Assembly: GCF_001542625.1 (NCBI RefSeq)
Contig: NZ_CP016279.1
Span: 1,550,001-1,614,000 of the forward strand
DNA: 64,000 nt
DNA from: Streptomyces griseochromogenes
GTDB taxonomy: Bacteria > Actinomycetota > Actinomycetes > Streptomycetales > Streptomycetaceae
Reading direction: 5' to 3'
Part shown: piece by piece, positions 24,484-33,760 of the stretch
Position numbering within the stretch: the first letter of the stretch is position 1
How the letters are laid out: each line of letters begins with the position of its first letter
Translations under genes and position numbers: made by a program
The notes under the pieces: model-generated
Database searches by the model: none
The model's input: only the letters and a program-made list of their open reading frames with translations
What the model was told of the DNA's origin: nothing

Positions 24484-25554
24484 ATGTGCGACGATCACGG
24501 GCACTCGGTGGCCGAGGCGGCGTGGTCAGCGCCTCGCGCCGCGGAGGGACCGGCTGTTGACCCGGTGACGCTGCCCGACGTCGACGAGGTCAGGGTCACG
24601 ACGATGGTCGACAACACCTTCGACGCCCTGCTGGCCTCTGCCGAAGGCGTCACCCGGGCGCCGATGGGCGCCGGGCGGACCGCCGCGCGGCAGTTCGCCG
24701 GCGGCGAGGCCCTCGCGGGGCTGCGTGCCGAGCACGGCTTCTCCGCCCTGGTCACTGTCCAAAGCGGGAACGCGAGCAGCACGCTGCTGTTCGATACCGG
24801 CGCGTCGCCGGACGGGCTGGCGGTGAACGCCGAGCGTCTTGGCATCGATGTCGGCGACCTGCAGGGCGTCGTGCTCAGCCACGGACACTTCGACCACGCG
24901 GGCGGCTTCGACGGCCTGGCCCGGCTGCGCGGGCGCTCTGGCCTTCCGCTGACCGTCCACCCCGCGGTCTGGACGCGCCGCCGCCTGGCACTACCCGCCG
25001 GCCAGGCTCTGGAGATGCCCACGCTGTCACGGGGTGCCCTGGAACGCGAAGGGTTCGAGGTGATCGAGCGGCGGCAGCCGTCGCTGCTGGCCGGCGGCAT
25101 CCTGATCACCGGCGAGGTGGACCGTGTCACCGAGTTCGAGCACGGCATGCCGAAGGCACACCAAGCCTGGGACGGGAACGGCTGGCGACACGACCCCGCC
25201 GTCATCGACGACCAGGCACTCGTCATCAACGTGCGCGGCCGGGGGCTTGTCATCATCACCGGGTGCGGCCACGCCGGAGTGGTCAACATCATCCGCCACG
25301 CCATGAGACTGACCGGCGTCAGCAAACTGCTGGCCCTCATCGGCGGCTTCCACCTGAGCGGCCCCGCCTTCGAGCCGGTCATCGGCCCGACGGTGGCCGC
25401 GCTCACCGAACTCGCACCCGAGCTGATCGTCCCCGGTCACTGCACCGGCTGGCGCGCCCAGCACACCCTCGCCGCAGCCCTCCCGGACGCATGGGTGCAG
25501 ACCAGCGTCGGAACCACCGTCACGCTCACCGCCCCACAGGCGGGTCATGCCTGA
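24484..25554 (+). CDS. Metallo-beta-lactamase-fold hydrolase
   Basis: A 356-residue MBL protein with SHGHFDHAGG (HxHxDH metal site), the third ligand region in TGCGHAGVVN and a late GFHLSGPAF and PGHCTGW. This arrangement matches the subfamily named after 7,8-dihydropterin-6-methyl-aminobenzene phosphate synthase; its reaction is generally unknown in bacteria. ATG at 24484 follows GGGGAGG; GTG at 24403 is an in-frame alternative. It lies 105 bp after the carbonic anhydrase on the same strand. The gap 25555-25972 after it has no convincing gene. Confidence 0.78.
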   Translation: MCDDHGHSVAEAAWSAPRAAEGPAVDPVTLPDVDEVRVTTMVDNTFDALLASAEGVTRAPMGAGRTAARQFAGGEALAGLRAEHGFSALVTVQSGNASSTLLFDTGASPDGLAVNAERLGIDVGDLQGVVLSHGHFDHAGGFDGLARLRGRSGLPLTVHPAVWTRRRLALPAGQALEMPTLSRGALEREGFEVIERRQPSLLAGGILITGEVDRVTEFEHGMPKAHQAWDGNGWRHDPAVIDDQALVINVRGRGLVIITGCGHAGVVNIIRHAMRLTGVSKLLALIGGFHLSGPAFEPVIGPTVAALTELAPELIVPGHCTGWRAQHTLAAALPDAWVQTSVGTTVTLTAPQAGHA

Positions 25555-25882
25555 TCCCGGCTCAGCAGTCCCAGCTCAGGCGCCTTCGAACATCTCGATG
25601 GCAGCTGGGATGGCGCCGCACTCTTCGAGACAGGTGCGCCGGCCCGACCGCCCCTTCCGTGAGGGCCATTCGGGATTATTGGCGACATCGCGGGCGAGGT
25701 AGGCAAATGCCACTCTCACGATCGGCTTGGGTCTTCAACCACGCTGTGAAGCTCATCGGTTTGGGCATGCCCACATCTTTCTGCACAGCTGCCCGACGTC
25801 GTCAGGGGTGCCCTACGGGTGAGTGCGTCGAAGGTGTGTCGCGCGTATCGCAGATGGTGCGCGGACAGTGAGAGACAACGAG

Positions 25883-25919
25883 AAAGAGCGAGAGTCAGTG
25901 AGACTGACTCCCGCTCTCT
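25883..25919 (-). terminator. Terminator downstream of tRNA-Arg
   Basis: A long stem around the 3-base loop 25900-25902 has seven uninterrupted pairs (AGTCAGT/ACTGACT), then GC-rich pairs with one A-C mismatch, reaching about 15 pairs. Read leftward it is followed by the T-rich TTTCTCGTTGTCTCTC. It lies about 54 bp beyond the 3' end of the leftward tRNA. Confidence 0.65.
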
Positions 25920-25972
25920 CAAGTCGGCATTCGCGCTGGTCAGAGCTTGATTCTTGCTGGCTGACCGGCGAG

Positions 25973-26044
25973 TGCCCCCGGCAGGATTCGAACCTGCGCA
26001 CACGGCTCCGGAGGCCGTTGCTCTATCCCCTGAGCTACGGGGGC
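25973..26044 (-). tRNA. tRNA-Arg, anticodon CCG
   Basis: On the minus strand a 72-nt cloverleaf is formed: acceptor GCCCCCG/CGGGGGC with discriminator A, D arm GCTC/GAGC, anticodon stem ACGGC/GCCGT with loop CTCCGGA (anticodon CCG), a 4-nt variable loop and T arm GCAGG-TTCGAAT-CCTGC. CCA is not encoded. It reads CGG arginine codons. It separates accessory DNA on its left from core genes on its right. Confidence 0.97.
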
Positions 26045-26211
26045 GTGTCGGGCGCTTGGCTTCTTGCTCGCGGCGACGGATAGAACCCTAGCAGGTCTTC
26101 CGGGGTGATCAGGAACGGGTTTCCCGGGGCTCGGTGGGGGAGGGTCCCCCGGTGGGGGTGGAAGTGGGGAAAACCCGGACGCGGTGACCGGAGCGGACCT
26201 ACTCTCGACTT

Positions 26212-27147
26212 GTGCCAGGCGCGTCGGGGCGGGTGCTTGTTGTGGACGACAACAAGGTCATCCGGCAGCTGATCAGGGTCAACCTTGAGCTGGAGGGGCT
26301 TGAGGTCGTGACCGCGGCCGATGGTGCCGAGTGTCTGGATGTGGTGCATCAGGTCCAGCCCGATGTCGTGACACTCGATGTCGTCATGCCCCGCCTGGAC
26401 GGACTGCGCACGGCCGCCCGGCTCCGGGCCGATCCCCGTACCCACCACCTTCCCCTCGCCATCATCAGCGCCTGCACGCAGTACGAGGTGGAGACCGGTC
26501 TCGACGTCGGCGTCGACGCCTTCCTCGCCAAGCCCTTCGAACCCGCGGAACTCGTCCGGCTCGTCAAGCATCTGATCGAGCGGAGGCCGGGGGGTAGTAG
26601 GAGCGGGAAGGGAAATAAAGGTGAAGGTGATGAGGAGGGCGGGGGCGGGGGCGATGGGGAGGACGGCGAGAGCGGTGAGGGCGGTCAGGGCCGCGGGGTG
26701 GCCGGCAGGCTTCCCGGCCTGGTGACCAAGATCACCGACTCGACCGTGGCGACCGATGCGGCCTTCGTACGCGACGCTGCCGTGGCGACCGATGCGGCCT
26801 TCGCGCGCGACTCGACCGTGTCGACTGATGCAGCGGTCGTGACCGACACGGCCGTTACGACCGACACGAAGGTCGTCACCGACACGAAGGTCGTCACCGA
26901 CAGGTCCGCCGTACCCCGCTCGACAGCCGCCACCGACGCGACCGCGGTACCCGACACCGCCATGGTGACCGACACCGCCATGGCCACCGACACGGTCGAA
27001 GTGACCCAGGCGACCCAGGCCACCCACGTGGCGCAGGTGCCCCAAACGGCCCAAGCGACCCAGGCCACCCACGTGACGCAGGTGACCCAAGCGACCCAGG
27101 CGACCCACGTGGCGCAAGCGGCCGACGGAGTTTCCTTCGGCGGATAG
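26212..27147 (+). CDS. Receiver-domain response regulator with a long repetitive tail
   Basis: Residues 1-125 form a CheY-like receiver: VVDDN acidic pocket, phospho-acceptor Asp56 (VTLDVVMP), Ser87 and Lys107 (AKPFEP). No DNA-binding domain follows. Residues about 126-180 are Gly/Glu/Lys-rich; about 180-265 repeat a TDxxV/ATDAAF pattern; the last 45 repeat TQATHVAQ-like units. The receiver is family-typical, but the tail looks like a low-complexity expansion. GTG start with only a weak GGAGCGGA upstream. The next gene lies 59 bp on. No histidine kinase is adjacent, so this is an orphan regulator. Confidence 0.75.
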   Translation: MPGASGRVLVVDDNKVIRQLIRVNLELEGLEVVTAADGAECLDVVHQVQPDVVTLDVVMPRLDGLRTAARLRADPRTHHLPLAIISACTQYEVETGLDVGVDAFLAKPFEPAELVRLVKHLIERRPGGSRSGKGNKGEGDEEGGGGGDGEDGESGEGGQGRGVAGRLPGLVTKITDSTVATDAAFVRDAAVATDAAFARDSTVSTDAAVVTDTAVTTDTKVVTDTKVVTDRSAVPRSTAATDATAVPDTAMVTDTAMATDTVEVTQATQATHVAQVPQTAQATQATHVTQVTQATQATHVAQAADGVSFGG

Positions 27148-27206
27148 CGCCGCCCCCGCACAAACCACCTCGCATACCCACCCCCCTCCTCCCCTACGCT
27201 TGTCCC

Positions 27207-28190
27207 GTGACCCCCGTTGAGCTCTCCCGTACCGTGCTGTGCGCGGTGCGGTGTGCTGTTGAGCAGGGGGAGCTGAGTGTGACCGTGCCGGAGCGGGTTG
27301 TGGTGGGGGTGCCGGGGGCCGGGGGGTGCGGGGACTACGCCACCGGTGTCGCGCTGCAGCTCGCCGGGCCGGCCGGCCGGACGCCGCGGCAGGTGGCCGA
27401 GATTCTGCGGGCGCATCTCGTGCGTGCCGAGGGGGTCCGGGACGTCGTCGTCACCGGGCCCGGGTTTCTCAACATCAGCCTCGAGGAACAGGGCGACCTC
27501 GTCGCCGGCCTGGTGGGGGACATCCGTGAGCGCGGTGCCGCGTACGGATGCGGTGACGCGCTCGCGGGGCAGGTCGTGGTGTTGCGCGTGCCCTACGAGG
27601 CGCGCGCCGAGGTCGTCGCCGATGCCGTCGTGCGGATCGTCGCGACCCAGGGCGGTCGCGGTGAGGTCGAGCACGGTGAGCCCGTGAACCTGCGGCCCGT
27701 TCCGGCGCCGGAGGACCCCGCGCCGCTCGGCGCCGACGCCGCCCAGTGGGCCCTGCTGCACCCCGCCGCGCACGACCGGCCCCGGATCACCGCCGATCAC
27801 CTCGTGCAGCGGGAGAGCAATCCGCTGTTCCGGGTGCGGTACGCCCACGCCCGTGTCCGGGCACTGACCCGCAACGCCCGGCGCCTCGGGTTCGGCGGCG
27901 AACCCGGGCCCGTGGCCGTGCACGAAGAGGTGCGTGAGCTGCTCACCGCCCTCGCCGACCACCCCCGTATCCTCACCGCGGCCGCCACCCATCGCGCCCC
28001 GGACCGGCTTGCCCGGCATCTCGTCACCGTCGCCGATGCCGTCCTGCCGCTGCTGCCCTCCGTGCTTCCGCGCGGCGAGGAGAAACCCTCGGCCGCCCAC
28101 CGCGCCCGGCTGGCCCTCGCCGAAGCCGCCGGGACGGTGCTGGCCGGTGGCCTGTCCCTGCTCGGCATCGACGCACCCGAACACCTCTGA
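27207..28190 (+). CDS. nrtL: ArgS-related anticodon-binding protein NrtL
   Basis: A 327-residue protein built from the non-catalytic parts of arginyl-tRNA synthetase. The N-terminal half resembles the Add-1 (arginyl tRNA N-terminal) domain, with [19 protein letters not shown] and [11 protein letters not shown]. The C-terminal half is a DALR-type anticodon-binding helical bundle containing [16 protein letters not shown] and [12 protein letters not shown]. The HIGH and KMSKS catalytic motifs are absent, so it cannot charge tRNA. It precedes lysA as in other streptomycetes, with a tRNA-Arg gene nearby. Function unknown; tRNA binding is inferred from the domains. Confidence 0.8.
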   Translation: MTPVELSRTVLCAVRCAVEQGELSVTVPERVVVGVPGAGGCGDYATGVALQLAGPAGRTPRQVAEILRAHLVRAEGVRDVVVTGPGFLNISLEEQGDLVAGLVGDIRERGAAYGCGDALAGQVVVLRVPYEARAEVVADAVVRIVATQGGRGEVEHGEPVNLRPVPAPEDPAPLGADAAQWALLHPAAHDRPRITADHLVQRESNPLFRVRYAHARVRALTRNARRLGFGGEPGPVAVHEEVRELLTALADHPRILTAAATHRAPDRLARHLVTVADAVLPLLPSVLPRGEEKPSAAHRARLALAEAAGTVLAGGLSLLGIDAPEHL

Positions 28191-28249
28191 GGGCCAAAGG
28201 ACGCACACATGAGGCCCCGGAGAGAGACAGAGAGTCTGAGAGCAACGTC

Positions 28250-29641
28250 ATGAGCCGTTCCGCGCATCCCGCCGGACCCCGTCACGCCGACGTCCTTCCG
28301 GAGGGGCACTACGCCGCTCCGCCCACCGACCTCAACACCCTCGACCCGAAGATCTGGGCGCACACCGTCGGCCGGAACGCCGACGGTGTCCTCACCGTCG
28401 GCGGGATCACCGCGACCCGGCTCGCCGAGGAGTTCGGCACCCCCGCCTACATCCTCGACGAGGCCGACTTCCGCGCCCGGGCGCGCGCCTGGCGCACCGC
28501 CTTCGGCACGGACGCCGACGTGTTCTACGCCGGGAAGGCGTTCCTCTCGCGTGCCGTCGTGCGGTGGCTGTACGAGGAGGGGCTCAATCTGGATGTCTGC
28601 TCGGGTGGGGAGCTGGCCACCGCGCTGTCCGCCGGCATGCCCGCCGAGCGCATCGCCCTGCACGGCAACAACAAGTCCGTCCAGGAGATCACCCGGGCCA
28701 TAGAGGCCGGTGTCGGGCGGATCGTGCTCGATTCGTTCCAGGAGATCGTGCGGGTCGCGCACATCGCCCAGTCCCTCGGCAAGCGGCAGAAGGTCCAGAT
28801 CCGGATCACCGTCGGCGTCGAGGCCCATACGCACGAGTTCATCGCCACCGCCCACGAGGACCAGAAGTTCGGGATCCCGCTGGCCGGCGGGCAGGCCGCC
28901 GAGGCCGTACGGCGGGCCCTCCAGCTCGACGGGCTCGAACTGATCGGGATCCACTCCCACATCGGGTCGCAGATCTTCGACATGTCCGGGTTCGAGGTCG
29001 CCGCGCACCGGGTCGTCGGGCTGCTCAAGGACATCCGGGACGAGCACGGGGTCGAGCTGCCCGAGATCGACCTCGGCGGCGGGCTCGGTATCGCCTACAC
29101 CAGTGACGACGATCCGCGCGAGCCGCACGAGATCGCCAAGGCACTGACCGAGATCGTCAGCCGTGAGTGCGACGCCGCCAGGCTGCGCACGCCGCGGATC
29201 TCGGTCGAGCCCGGGCGCGCCATCGTCGGGCCCACCGCCTTCACCCTCTACGAGGTCGGCACCGTCAAGCCCCTCGACGGGCTGCGGACGTACGTCTCCG
29301 TGGACGGCGGCATGTCCGACAACATCCGGACCGCCCTCTACGACGCCGAGTACAGCGTCGCCCTCGTCTCCCGCGCCTCCGACGCCGGGCCGGTGCTCGC
29401 CCGCGTCGTCGGCAAGCACTGCGAGAGCGGGGACATCGTGGTGAAGGACGCCTTCCTGCCGGCCGATCTGGCACCCGGTGACCTGATCGCCGTACCGGCC
29501 ACCGGCGCCTACTGCCGGTCCATGGCCAGCAACTACAACCATGTGCCGCGGCCGCCCGTGGTCGCCGTGCAGGACGGCGAGGCCCGGGTGATCGTCCGCC
29601 GTGAGACGGAGGAGGATCTCCTGCGTCTCGACGTCGGCTGA
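28250..29641 (+). CDS. lysA: Diaminopimelate decarboxylase
   Basis: A 463-residue PLP enzyme that decarboxylates meso-diaminopimelate to L-lysine, the last step of lysine synthesis. The PLP lysine is Lys96 in VFYAGKAF; the HIGSQ and GGGLGI segments bind phosphate, EPGRAIVG follows, and the CESGD motif (Cys391) supplies the residue used across the dimer. Length is usual for actinobacterial LysA. ATG start with only a weak purine-rich site. It begins 59 bp after nrtL and is closed by a hairpin, which separates it from hom. Confidence 0.95.
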   Translation: MSRSAHPAGPRHADVLPEGHYAAPPTDLNTLDPKIWAHTVGRNADGVLTVGGITATRLAEEFGTPAYILDEADFRARARAWRTAFGTDADVFYAGKAFLSRAVVRWLYEEGLNLDVCSGGELATALSAGMPAERIALHGNNKSVQEITRAIEAGVGRIVLDSFQEIVRVAHIAQSLGKRQKVQIRITVGVEAHTHEFIATAHEDQKFGIPLAGGQAAEAVRRALQLDGLELIGIHSHIGSQIFDMSGFEVAAHRVVGLLKDIRDEHGVELPEIDLGGGLGIAYTSDDDPREPHEIAKALTEIVSRECDAARLRTPRISVEPGRAIVGPTAFTLYEVGTVKPLDGLRTYVSVDGGMSDNIRTALYDAEYSVALVSRASDAGPVLARVVGKHCESGDIVVKDAFLPADLAPGDLIAVPATGAYCRSMASNYNHVPRPPVVAVQDGEARVIVRRETEEDLLRLDVG

Positions 29642-29652
29642 CCGAGTGACTC

Positions 29653-29685
29653 CAGGGGTGGAAGATCTGCGGTCTTCCACCCCTG
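29653..29685 (+). terminator. Terminator after lysA
   Basis: A 13-bp perfect stem CAGGGGTGGAAGA with its complement and a 7-base loop, starting 12 bp after the lysA stop. It has no T tract. Confidence 0.7.
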
Positions 29686-29701
29686 CACAAATGAAATAGA
29701 T

Positions 29702-29750
29702 GTCTCACGATCCGGACCAAGGGTAGAAACGCCCGTCCGGTGAGTGAGAC
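29702..29750. promoter_or_regulatory. Long inverted repeat in the hom upstream region
   Basis: The 16-base arms at 29702-29717 (GTCTCACGATCCGGAC) and 29735-29750 match as an inverted repeat at 13 of 16 positions, with the outer GTCTCAC/GTGAGAC perfect. The 17-base centre holds GGGTAGAAAC, which contains a -10-like TAGAAA. It ends 34 bp before the hom start and could be an operator around the promoter or a leader hairpin. Confidence 0.5.
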
Positions 29751-29784
29751 TGGTCCAACCGTAGGTATGAGGAAACGAGGTCGG

Positions 29785-31077
29785 ATGATGCGTACGCGTC
29801 CGCTGAAGGTGGCGCTGCTGGGCTGTGGAGTGGTCGGCTCAGAGGTGGCGCGCATCATGACGACGCACGCCGACGACCTCGCCGCCAGGATCGGGGCCCC
29901 GGTGGAGCTGGCGGGGGTCGCCGTACGGCGGCCTTCCAAGGTGCGTGAGGGCATTCCCGCGGAACTCGTCACCACCGACGCCACCGCCCTCGTCAAACGC
30001 GGTGACATCGACGTCGTGGTGGAGGTCATCGGCGGGATCGAGCCCGCCCGGACCCTCATCACCACCGCCTTCGAGCACGGCGCCTCCGTCGTCTCCGCCA
30101 ACAAGGCGCTGCTCGCCCAGGACGGTGCGGCCCTGCACGCGGCGGCGGAGGAGCACGGCAAGGACCTCTACTACGAGGCCGCCGTCGCCGGTGCCATCCC
30201 GCTGATCCGGCCGCTGCGCGAATCGCTCGCCGGTGACAAGGTCAACCGGGTGCTCGGCATCGTCAACGGCACCACGAACTTCATCCTCGACAAGATGGAC
30301 AGCACGGGGGCGGGCTACCAGGAGGCCCTCGACGAGGCCACCGCCCTCGGGTACGCGGAGGCCGACCCGACCGCCGACGTCGAGGGGTTCGACGCCGCCG
30401 CCAAGGCCGCCATCCTCGCCGGCATCGCCTTCCACACGCGGGTGCGCCTGGACGACGTCTACCGCGAGGGCATGACCGAGGTCACCGCCGCCGACTTCCG
30501 CTCGGCCAAGGAGATGGGCTGCACCATCAAGCTGCTCGCCATCTGCGAGCGCTCCAAGGACGGCGCGTCGGTCACCGCGCGTGTGCACCCCGCCATGATT
30601 CCGCTGACCCACCCGCTCGCCTCCGTGCGCGGCGCGTACAACGCCGTCTTCGTGGAGTCCGACGCGGCCGGACAGCTCATGTTCTACGGCCCGGGCGCCG
30701 GCGGTGCGCCCACGGCCTCCGCGGTCCTCGGCGACCTGGTCGCCGTCTGCCGCAACCGGCTCAACGGCGCAACGGGGCCCGGTGAGTCGGCGTACGCAGC
30801 CCTGACCGTCTCGCCGATGGGTGACGTCATCACGCGTTACCACATCAGCCTTGACGTCGCGGACAAACCGGGCGTACTCGCCCAGGTCGCGACTGTCTTC
30901 GCCGAGCACGGGGTGTCGATCGATACCGTTCGGCAGCAGGGCAAGGACGGCGAGGCCTCCCTCGTCGTCGTCACCCACCGCGCGTCCGACGCATCCCTCA
31001 CCGGGACCGTCGAGGCGCTGCGCAAGCTCGACACCGTGCGGGGTGTCGCCAGCATCATGCGGGTTGAAGGAGAGTAA
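29785..31077 (+). CDS. hom: Homoserine dehydrogenase
   Basis: A 430-residue enzyme reducing aspartate semialdehyde to homoserine with NAD(P)H. It shows the Rossmann loop LLGCGVVGS, the catalytic-domain blocks VNGTTNFIL and EADPTADVEGFDAAAK, and a C-terminal ACT domain (from about residue 350, VADKPGVLAQVATVF) for feedback control, probably by threonine. ATG at 29785 is chosen because GAGG lies 8 bp upstream and MMRTRPLKVALLG fits the family; ATG at 29767 would add six residues. thrC follows 6 bp after the stop. Confidence 0.96.
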   Translation: MMRTRPLKVALLGCGVVGSEVARIMTTHADDLAARIGAPVELAGVAVRRPSKVREGIPAELVTTDATALVKRGDIDVVVEVIGGIEPARTLITTAFEHGASVVSANKALLAQDGAALHAAAEEHGKDLYYEAAVAGAIPLIRPLRESLAGDKVNRVLGIVNGTTNFILDKMDSTGAGYQEALDEATALGYAEADPTADVEGFDAAAKAAILAGIAFHTRVRLDDVYREGMTEVTAADFRSAKEMGCTIKLLAICERSKDGASVTARVHPAMIPLTHPLASVRGAYNAVFVESDAAGQLMFYGPGAGGAPTASAVLGDLVAVCRNRLNGATGPGESAYAALTVSPMGDVITRYHISLDVADKPGVLAQVATVFAEHGVSIDTVRQQGKDGEASLVVVTHRASDASLTGTVEALRKLDTVRGVASIMRVEGE

Positions 31078-31083
31078 CCAGCA

Positions 31084-32142
31084 ATGACCCACCAGTGGCG
31101 CGGAATCATCGAGGAGTACCGGGACAGGCTGCCGGTATCCGACACCACTCCGGTCGTGACGCTCCGCGAGGGCGGCACCCCCCTCGTGCCCGCGCAGGTG
31201 CTCTCCGAGCGCACCGGCTGCGAGGTCCACCTCAAGGTCGAGGGCGCGAACCCGACGGGGTCCTTCAAGGACCGCGGCATGACCGTGGCCATCTCCAAGG
31301 CCAAGGAGGCGGGGGCGAAGGCCGTCATCTGCGCCTCCACCGGCAACACCTCCGCCTCCGCCGCCGCGTACGCGGTGCGGGCCGGCATGGTCTCGGCCGT
31401 CCTCGTGCCGCAGGGCAAGATCGCGCTCGGCAAGATGGGCCAGGCGCTCGTGCACGGCGCGAAGATCCTCCAGGTCGACGGCAACTTCGACGACTGCCTC
31501 ACGCTCGCCCGCGCGCTGAGCGAGAACTACCCGGTGGCGCTGGTCAATTCGGTCAACCCGGCGCGCATCGAGGGCCAGAAGACGGCCTCCTTCGAGATCG
31601 TGGACATGCTCGGCGACGCCCCCGACATCCACATCCTCCCGGTCGGCAACGCGGGCAACATCACCGCCTACTGGAAGGGCTACAAGGAGTACGCCGCCGA
31701 CGGCGTCGCCACCAGGACCCCCCGTATGTGGGGCTTCCAGGCCTCCGGCAGCGCCCCGATCGTGCGCGGCGAGGTGGTCAAGGACCCCTCGACCATCGCC
31801 ACCGCGATCCGCATCGGCAACCCGGCCTCCTGGAAGTACGCGCTGGCCGCGCGGGACGAGTCCGGCGGTGTCATCGACGAGGTGACGGACCGTGAAATCC
31901 TGCGCGCCTACCGGCTGTTGGCCGCGCAGGAGGGCGTCTTCGTGGAGCCCGCCTCCGCCGCCTCCGTGGCCGGTCTGCTGAAGGCCGCCGAGCAGGGCAA
32001 GGTGGACCCGGGCCAGAAGATCGTGTGCACGGTCACCGGCAACGGTCTGAAGGACCCCGACTGGGCCGTGGCCGGCGCCCCGCAGCCGGTCACCGTCCCG
32101 GTCGACGCGGCCACCGCGGCCGAGCGCCTCGGCCTGGCCTGA
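31084..32142 (+). CDS. thrC: Threonine synthase
   Basis: A 352-residue PLP enzyme converting O-phosphohomoserine to threonine. The PLP lysine is Lys62 in GSFKDRGM; the glycine-rich phosphate loop is PVGNAGNI. Length fits the short bacterial class of ThrC. It starts 6 bp after hom with AAGGAG inside the hom 3' end, so the two are coupled. A short tandem duplication begins at its stop codon. Confidence 0.96.
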   Translation: MTHQWRGIIEEYRDRLPVSDTTPVVTLREGGTPLVPAQVLSERTGCEVHLKVEGANPTGSFKDRGMTVAISKAKEAGAKAVICASTGNTSASAAAYAVRAGMVSAVLVPQGKIALGKMGQALVHGAKILQVDGNFDDCLTLARALSENYPVALVNSVNPARIEGQKTASFEIVDMLGDAPDIHILPVGNAGNITAYWKGYKEYAADGVATRTPRMWGFQASGSAPIVRGEVVKDPSTIATAIRIGNPASWKYALAARDESGGVIDEVTDREILRAYRLLAAQEGVFVEPASAASVAGLLKAAEQGKVDPGQKIVCTVTGNGLKDPDWAVAGAPQPVTVPVDAATAAERLGLA

Positions 32143-32183
32143 TCTGACCCCTGACCGGTCACTGATCTGACCCCTGACCGGTC
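32140..32183. repeat. Tandem 23-bp duplication at the thrC stop
   Basis: The 21-base string starting TGATCTGACCCCTGACCGG is found at 32140-32160 (including the thrC stop codon) and again at 32163-32183, period 23 bp. It lies in the thrC-thrB spacer, which otherwise shows no terminator. Confidence 0.7.
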
Positions 32184-32440
32184 TGAGCAGGGGCAAACCC
32201 CGACGGGGTGCACAGGGGGCATACGACACGCATCGTGCGCCTCCTGTGCGCCCTATGTCGCCGCAGAACCTTCCTTCGATAGGCTGTACTCAACCCGCCC
32301 ACCGCATATGCCCCCGCGTGTGGCACGGCGCCGCGTCGTCTCCGCGGCCCGACGGGTCTTCGTACATCATCGAAGTACATCATCGGATGTCCATCGAGTG
32401 TCATTCGACAGTCCCGCAGCTCAAGGAGAATCAACGAGCG

Positions 32441-33358
32441 ATGGCCGGTCCAGCGTTCCGCGCCGCCGCCGTCCGGGTGCGCGTTCCCGCCACCAGCGCC
32501 AATCTCGGCCCGGGCTTCGACGCCCTGGGCCTCGCGCTGGGGCTCTACGACGACGTGGTCGTCCGGGTGGCCGATTCCGGGCTGCACATCGACATCGCGG
32601 GTGAGGGCAGCGAGACCCTTCCCCGGGACGAGAGCCATCTGCTCGTCCGCTCCCTGCGCACCGCCTTCGATCTGCTGGGCGGGCAGCCCCGTGGCCTGGA
32701 AATCGTCTGCGCCAACCGCATTCCGCACGGCCGCGGCCTGGGTTCCTCGTCCGCCGCCATCTGCGCGGGCATCGTCGCCGCGCGCGCGGTGACCATAGGC
32801 GGGGAGGCCAGACTGGACGACGCCGCCCTCCTTGAACTGGCCACCGAGATCGAGGGTCATCCGGACAATGTGGCGGCCTGTCTGCTCGGCGGCTTCACCC
32901 TGTCCTGGATGGAGGCCGGCGCCGCCCGGGCGATCAGGATGGAGCCGAACGATTCCATCGTTCCGGTGGTTTTCGTGCCCGGAAAGCCGGTCCTGACCGA
33001 GACCGCGCGCGGCCTGCTCCCGCGCACCGTGCCGCACGTCGACGCCGCCGCCAACGCGGGCCGCGCGGCCCTGCTCGTCGAGGCCCTCACCCGGCGCCCC
33101 GAGCTGCTGCTGCCCGCCACCGAGGACCGCCTCCACCAGGAGTACCGCGCCCCGGCGATGCCGGAGAGCATCGCGCTGGTGGAGCGGCTGCGGGCCGACG
33201 GGGTCCCGGCCGTCATCTCGGGCGCCGGACCCACCGTCATGGCCCTGGCCGACGCCGGCACCGCCGACAAGGTGGAGGCCCTGGCCGGCGCCGACTGGGC
33301 CGCCAACCGGCTGAGCCTGGACGTCCAGGGAGCGAGCGTGCTGCCGCTTGCGACCTGA
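32441..33358 (+). CDS. thrB: Homoserine kinase
   Basis: A 305-residue GHMP kinase phosphorylating homoserine. Motifs: VRVPATSANLGPGFDALG (N-terminal GHMP motif 1), PHGRGLGSSSAAI (ATP-binding motif 2) and ISGAGPTVMAL (motif 3). ATG at 32441 follows AAGGAG by 12 bases; the open frame extends upstream, but without family resemblance. A 298-bp spacer separates it from thrC, so it may have its own promoter. Confidence 0.95.
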   Translation: MAGPAFRAAAVRVRVPATSANLGPGFDALGLALGLYDDVVVRVADSGLHIDIAGEGSETLPRDESHLLVRSLRTAFDLLGGQPRGLEIVCANRIPHGRGLGSSSAAICAGIVAARAVTIGGEARLDDAALLELATEIEGHPDNVAACLLGGFTLSWMEAGAARAIRMEPNDSIVPVVFVPGKPVLTETARGLLPRTVPHVDAAANAGRAALLVEALTRRPELLLPATEDRLHQEYRAPAMPESIALVERLRADGVPAVISGAGPTVMALADAGTADKVEALAGADWAANRLSLDVQGASVLPLAT

Positions 33359-33760
33359 GACACGGTTGCCGGATTTGGAGAGGGGGAATGTTTGTTGGAT
33401 CCGGTAGTGTTAACCTCAAGTCTGCACCCGACCCCACCATGGCGAGGTGCTTCGTGTCCCCGTCCGGGACAGACCTTCTTCCGGGAGCCTCCCGAGCCAC
33501 TCCGTGTTCCGTGCGCCGTACCTGGGCAGTACGACGTATGCGGACACTGAGCGGGACACCGGGCACGCTCCGGAATCGGTGCTACCACGCCACGTGACAC
33601 TGGGTGCCACGGCTCGCGGAAGCGCCATCACCAGAAATCTGTTCCGCCGCCTTTGGCGGACCACCGCCCCGGCACGGTTCACACAGACAGGACCGTATCC
33701 GGACAGCACAACCGGTCGCCGAGCCAGAAGGCCGACGTCCGCTCCAGGGAAGGACCCTTC
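33359..33760 (+). promoter_or_regulatory. Long 5' leader region of rho
   Basis: The 402-bp gap between thrB and rho holds a promoter-like stretch (TTGTTG near 33391 and TAACCT near 33410, spacing short) and then about 340 bp that would be transcribed as leader. A 6-bp hairpin TCCGCC/GGCGGA lies at 33643-33660. An open frame from GTG 33447 to 33764 ends with its TGA inside the rho GTG start. Rho genes elsewhere are attenuated by Rho itself in the leader, so control here is likely. Confidence 0.45.

Noticed and set aside
25973..26044. att core of an integrative element within tRNA-Arg
   Set aside because: No second copy of the tRNA 3' segment and no integrase gene is visible in the window, so only the junction itself is reported.
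26035..27168. Antisense frame encoding a GRLGRLGHLRHVG-like glycine/histidine repeat
   Set aside because: It is the complement of the repetitive tail of the response regulator, overlaps the tRNA gene, and has no ribosome site.
33653..33760. Longer N-terminus for Rho from an upstream in-frame start
   Set aside because: Codons 33653-33760 do not resemble Rho, and AGGGAAGGA directly precedes the GTG at 33761.
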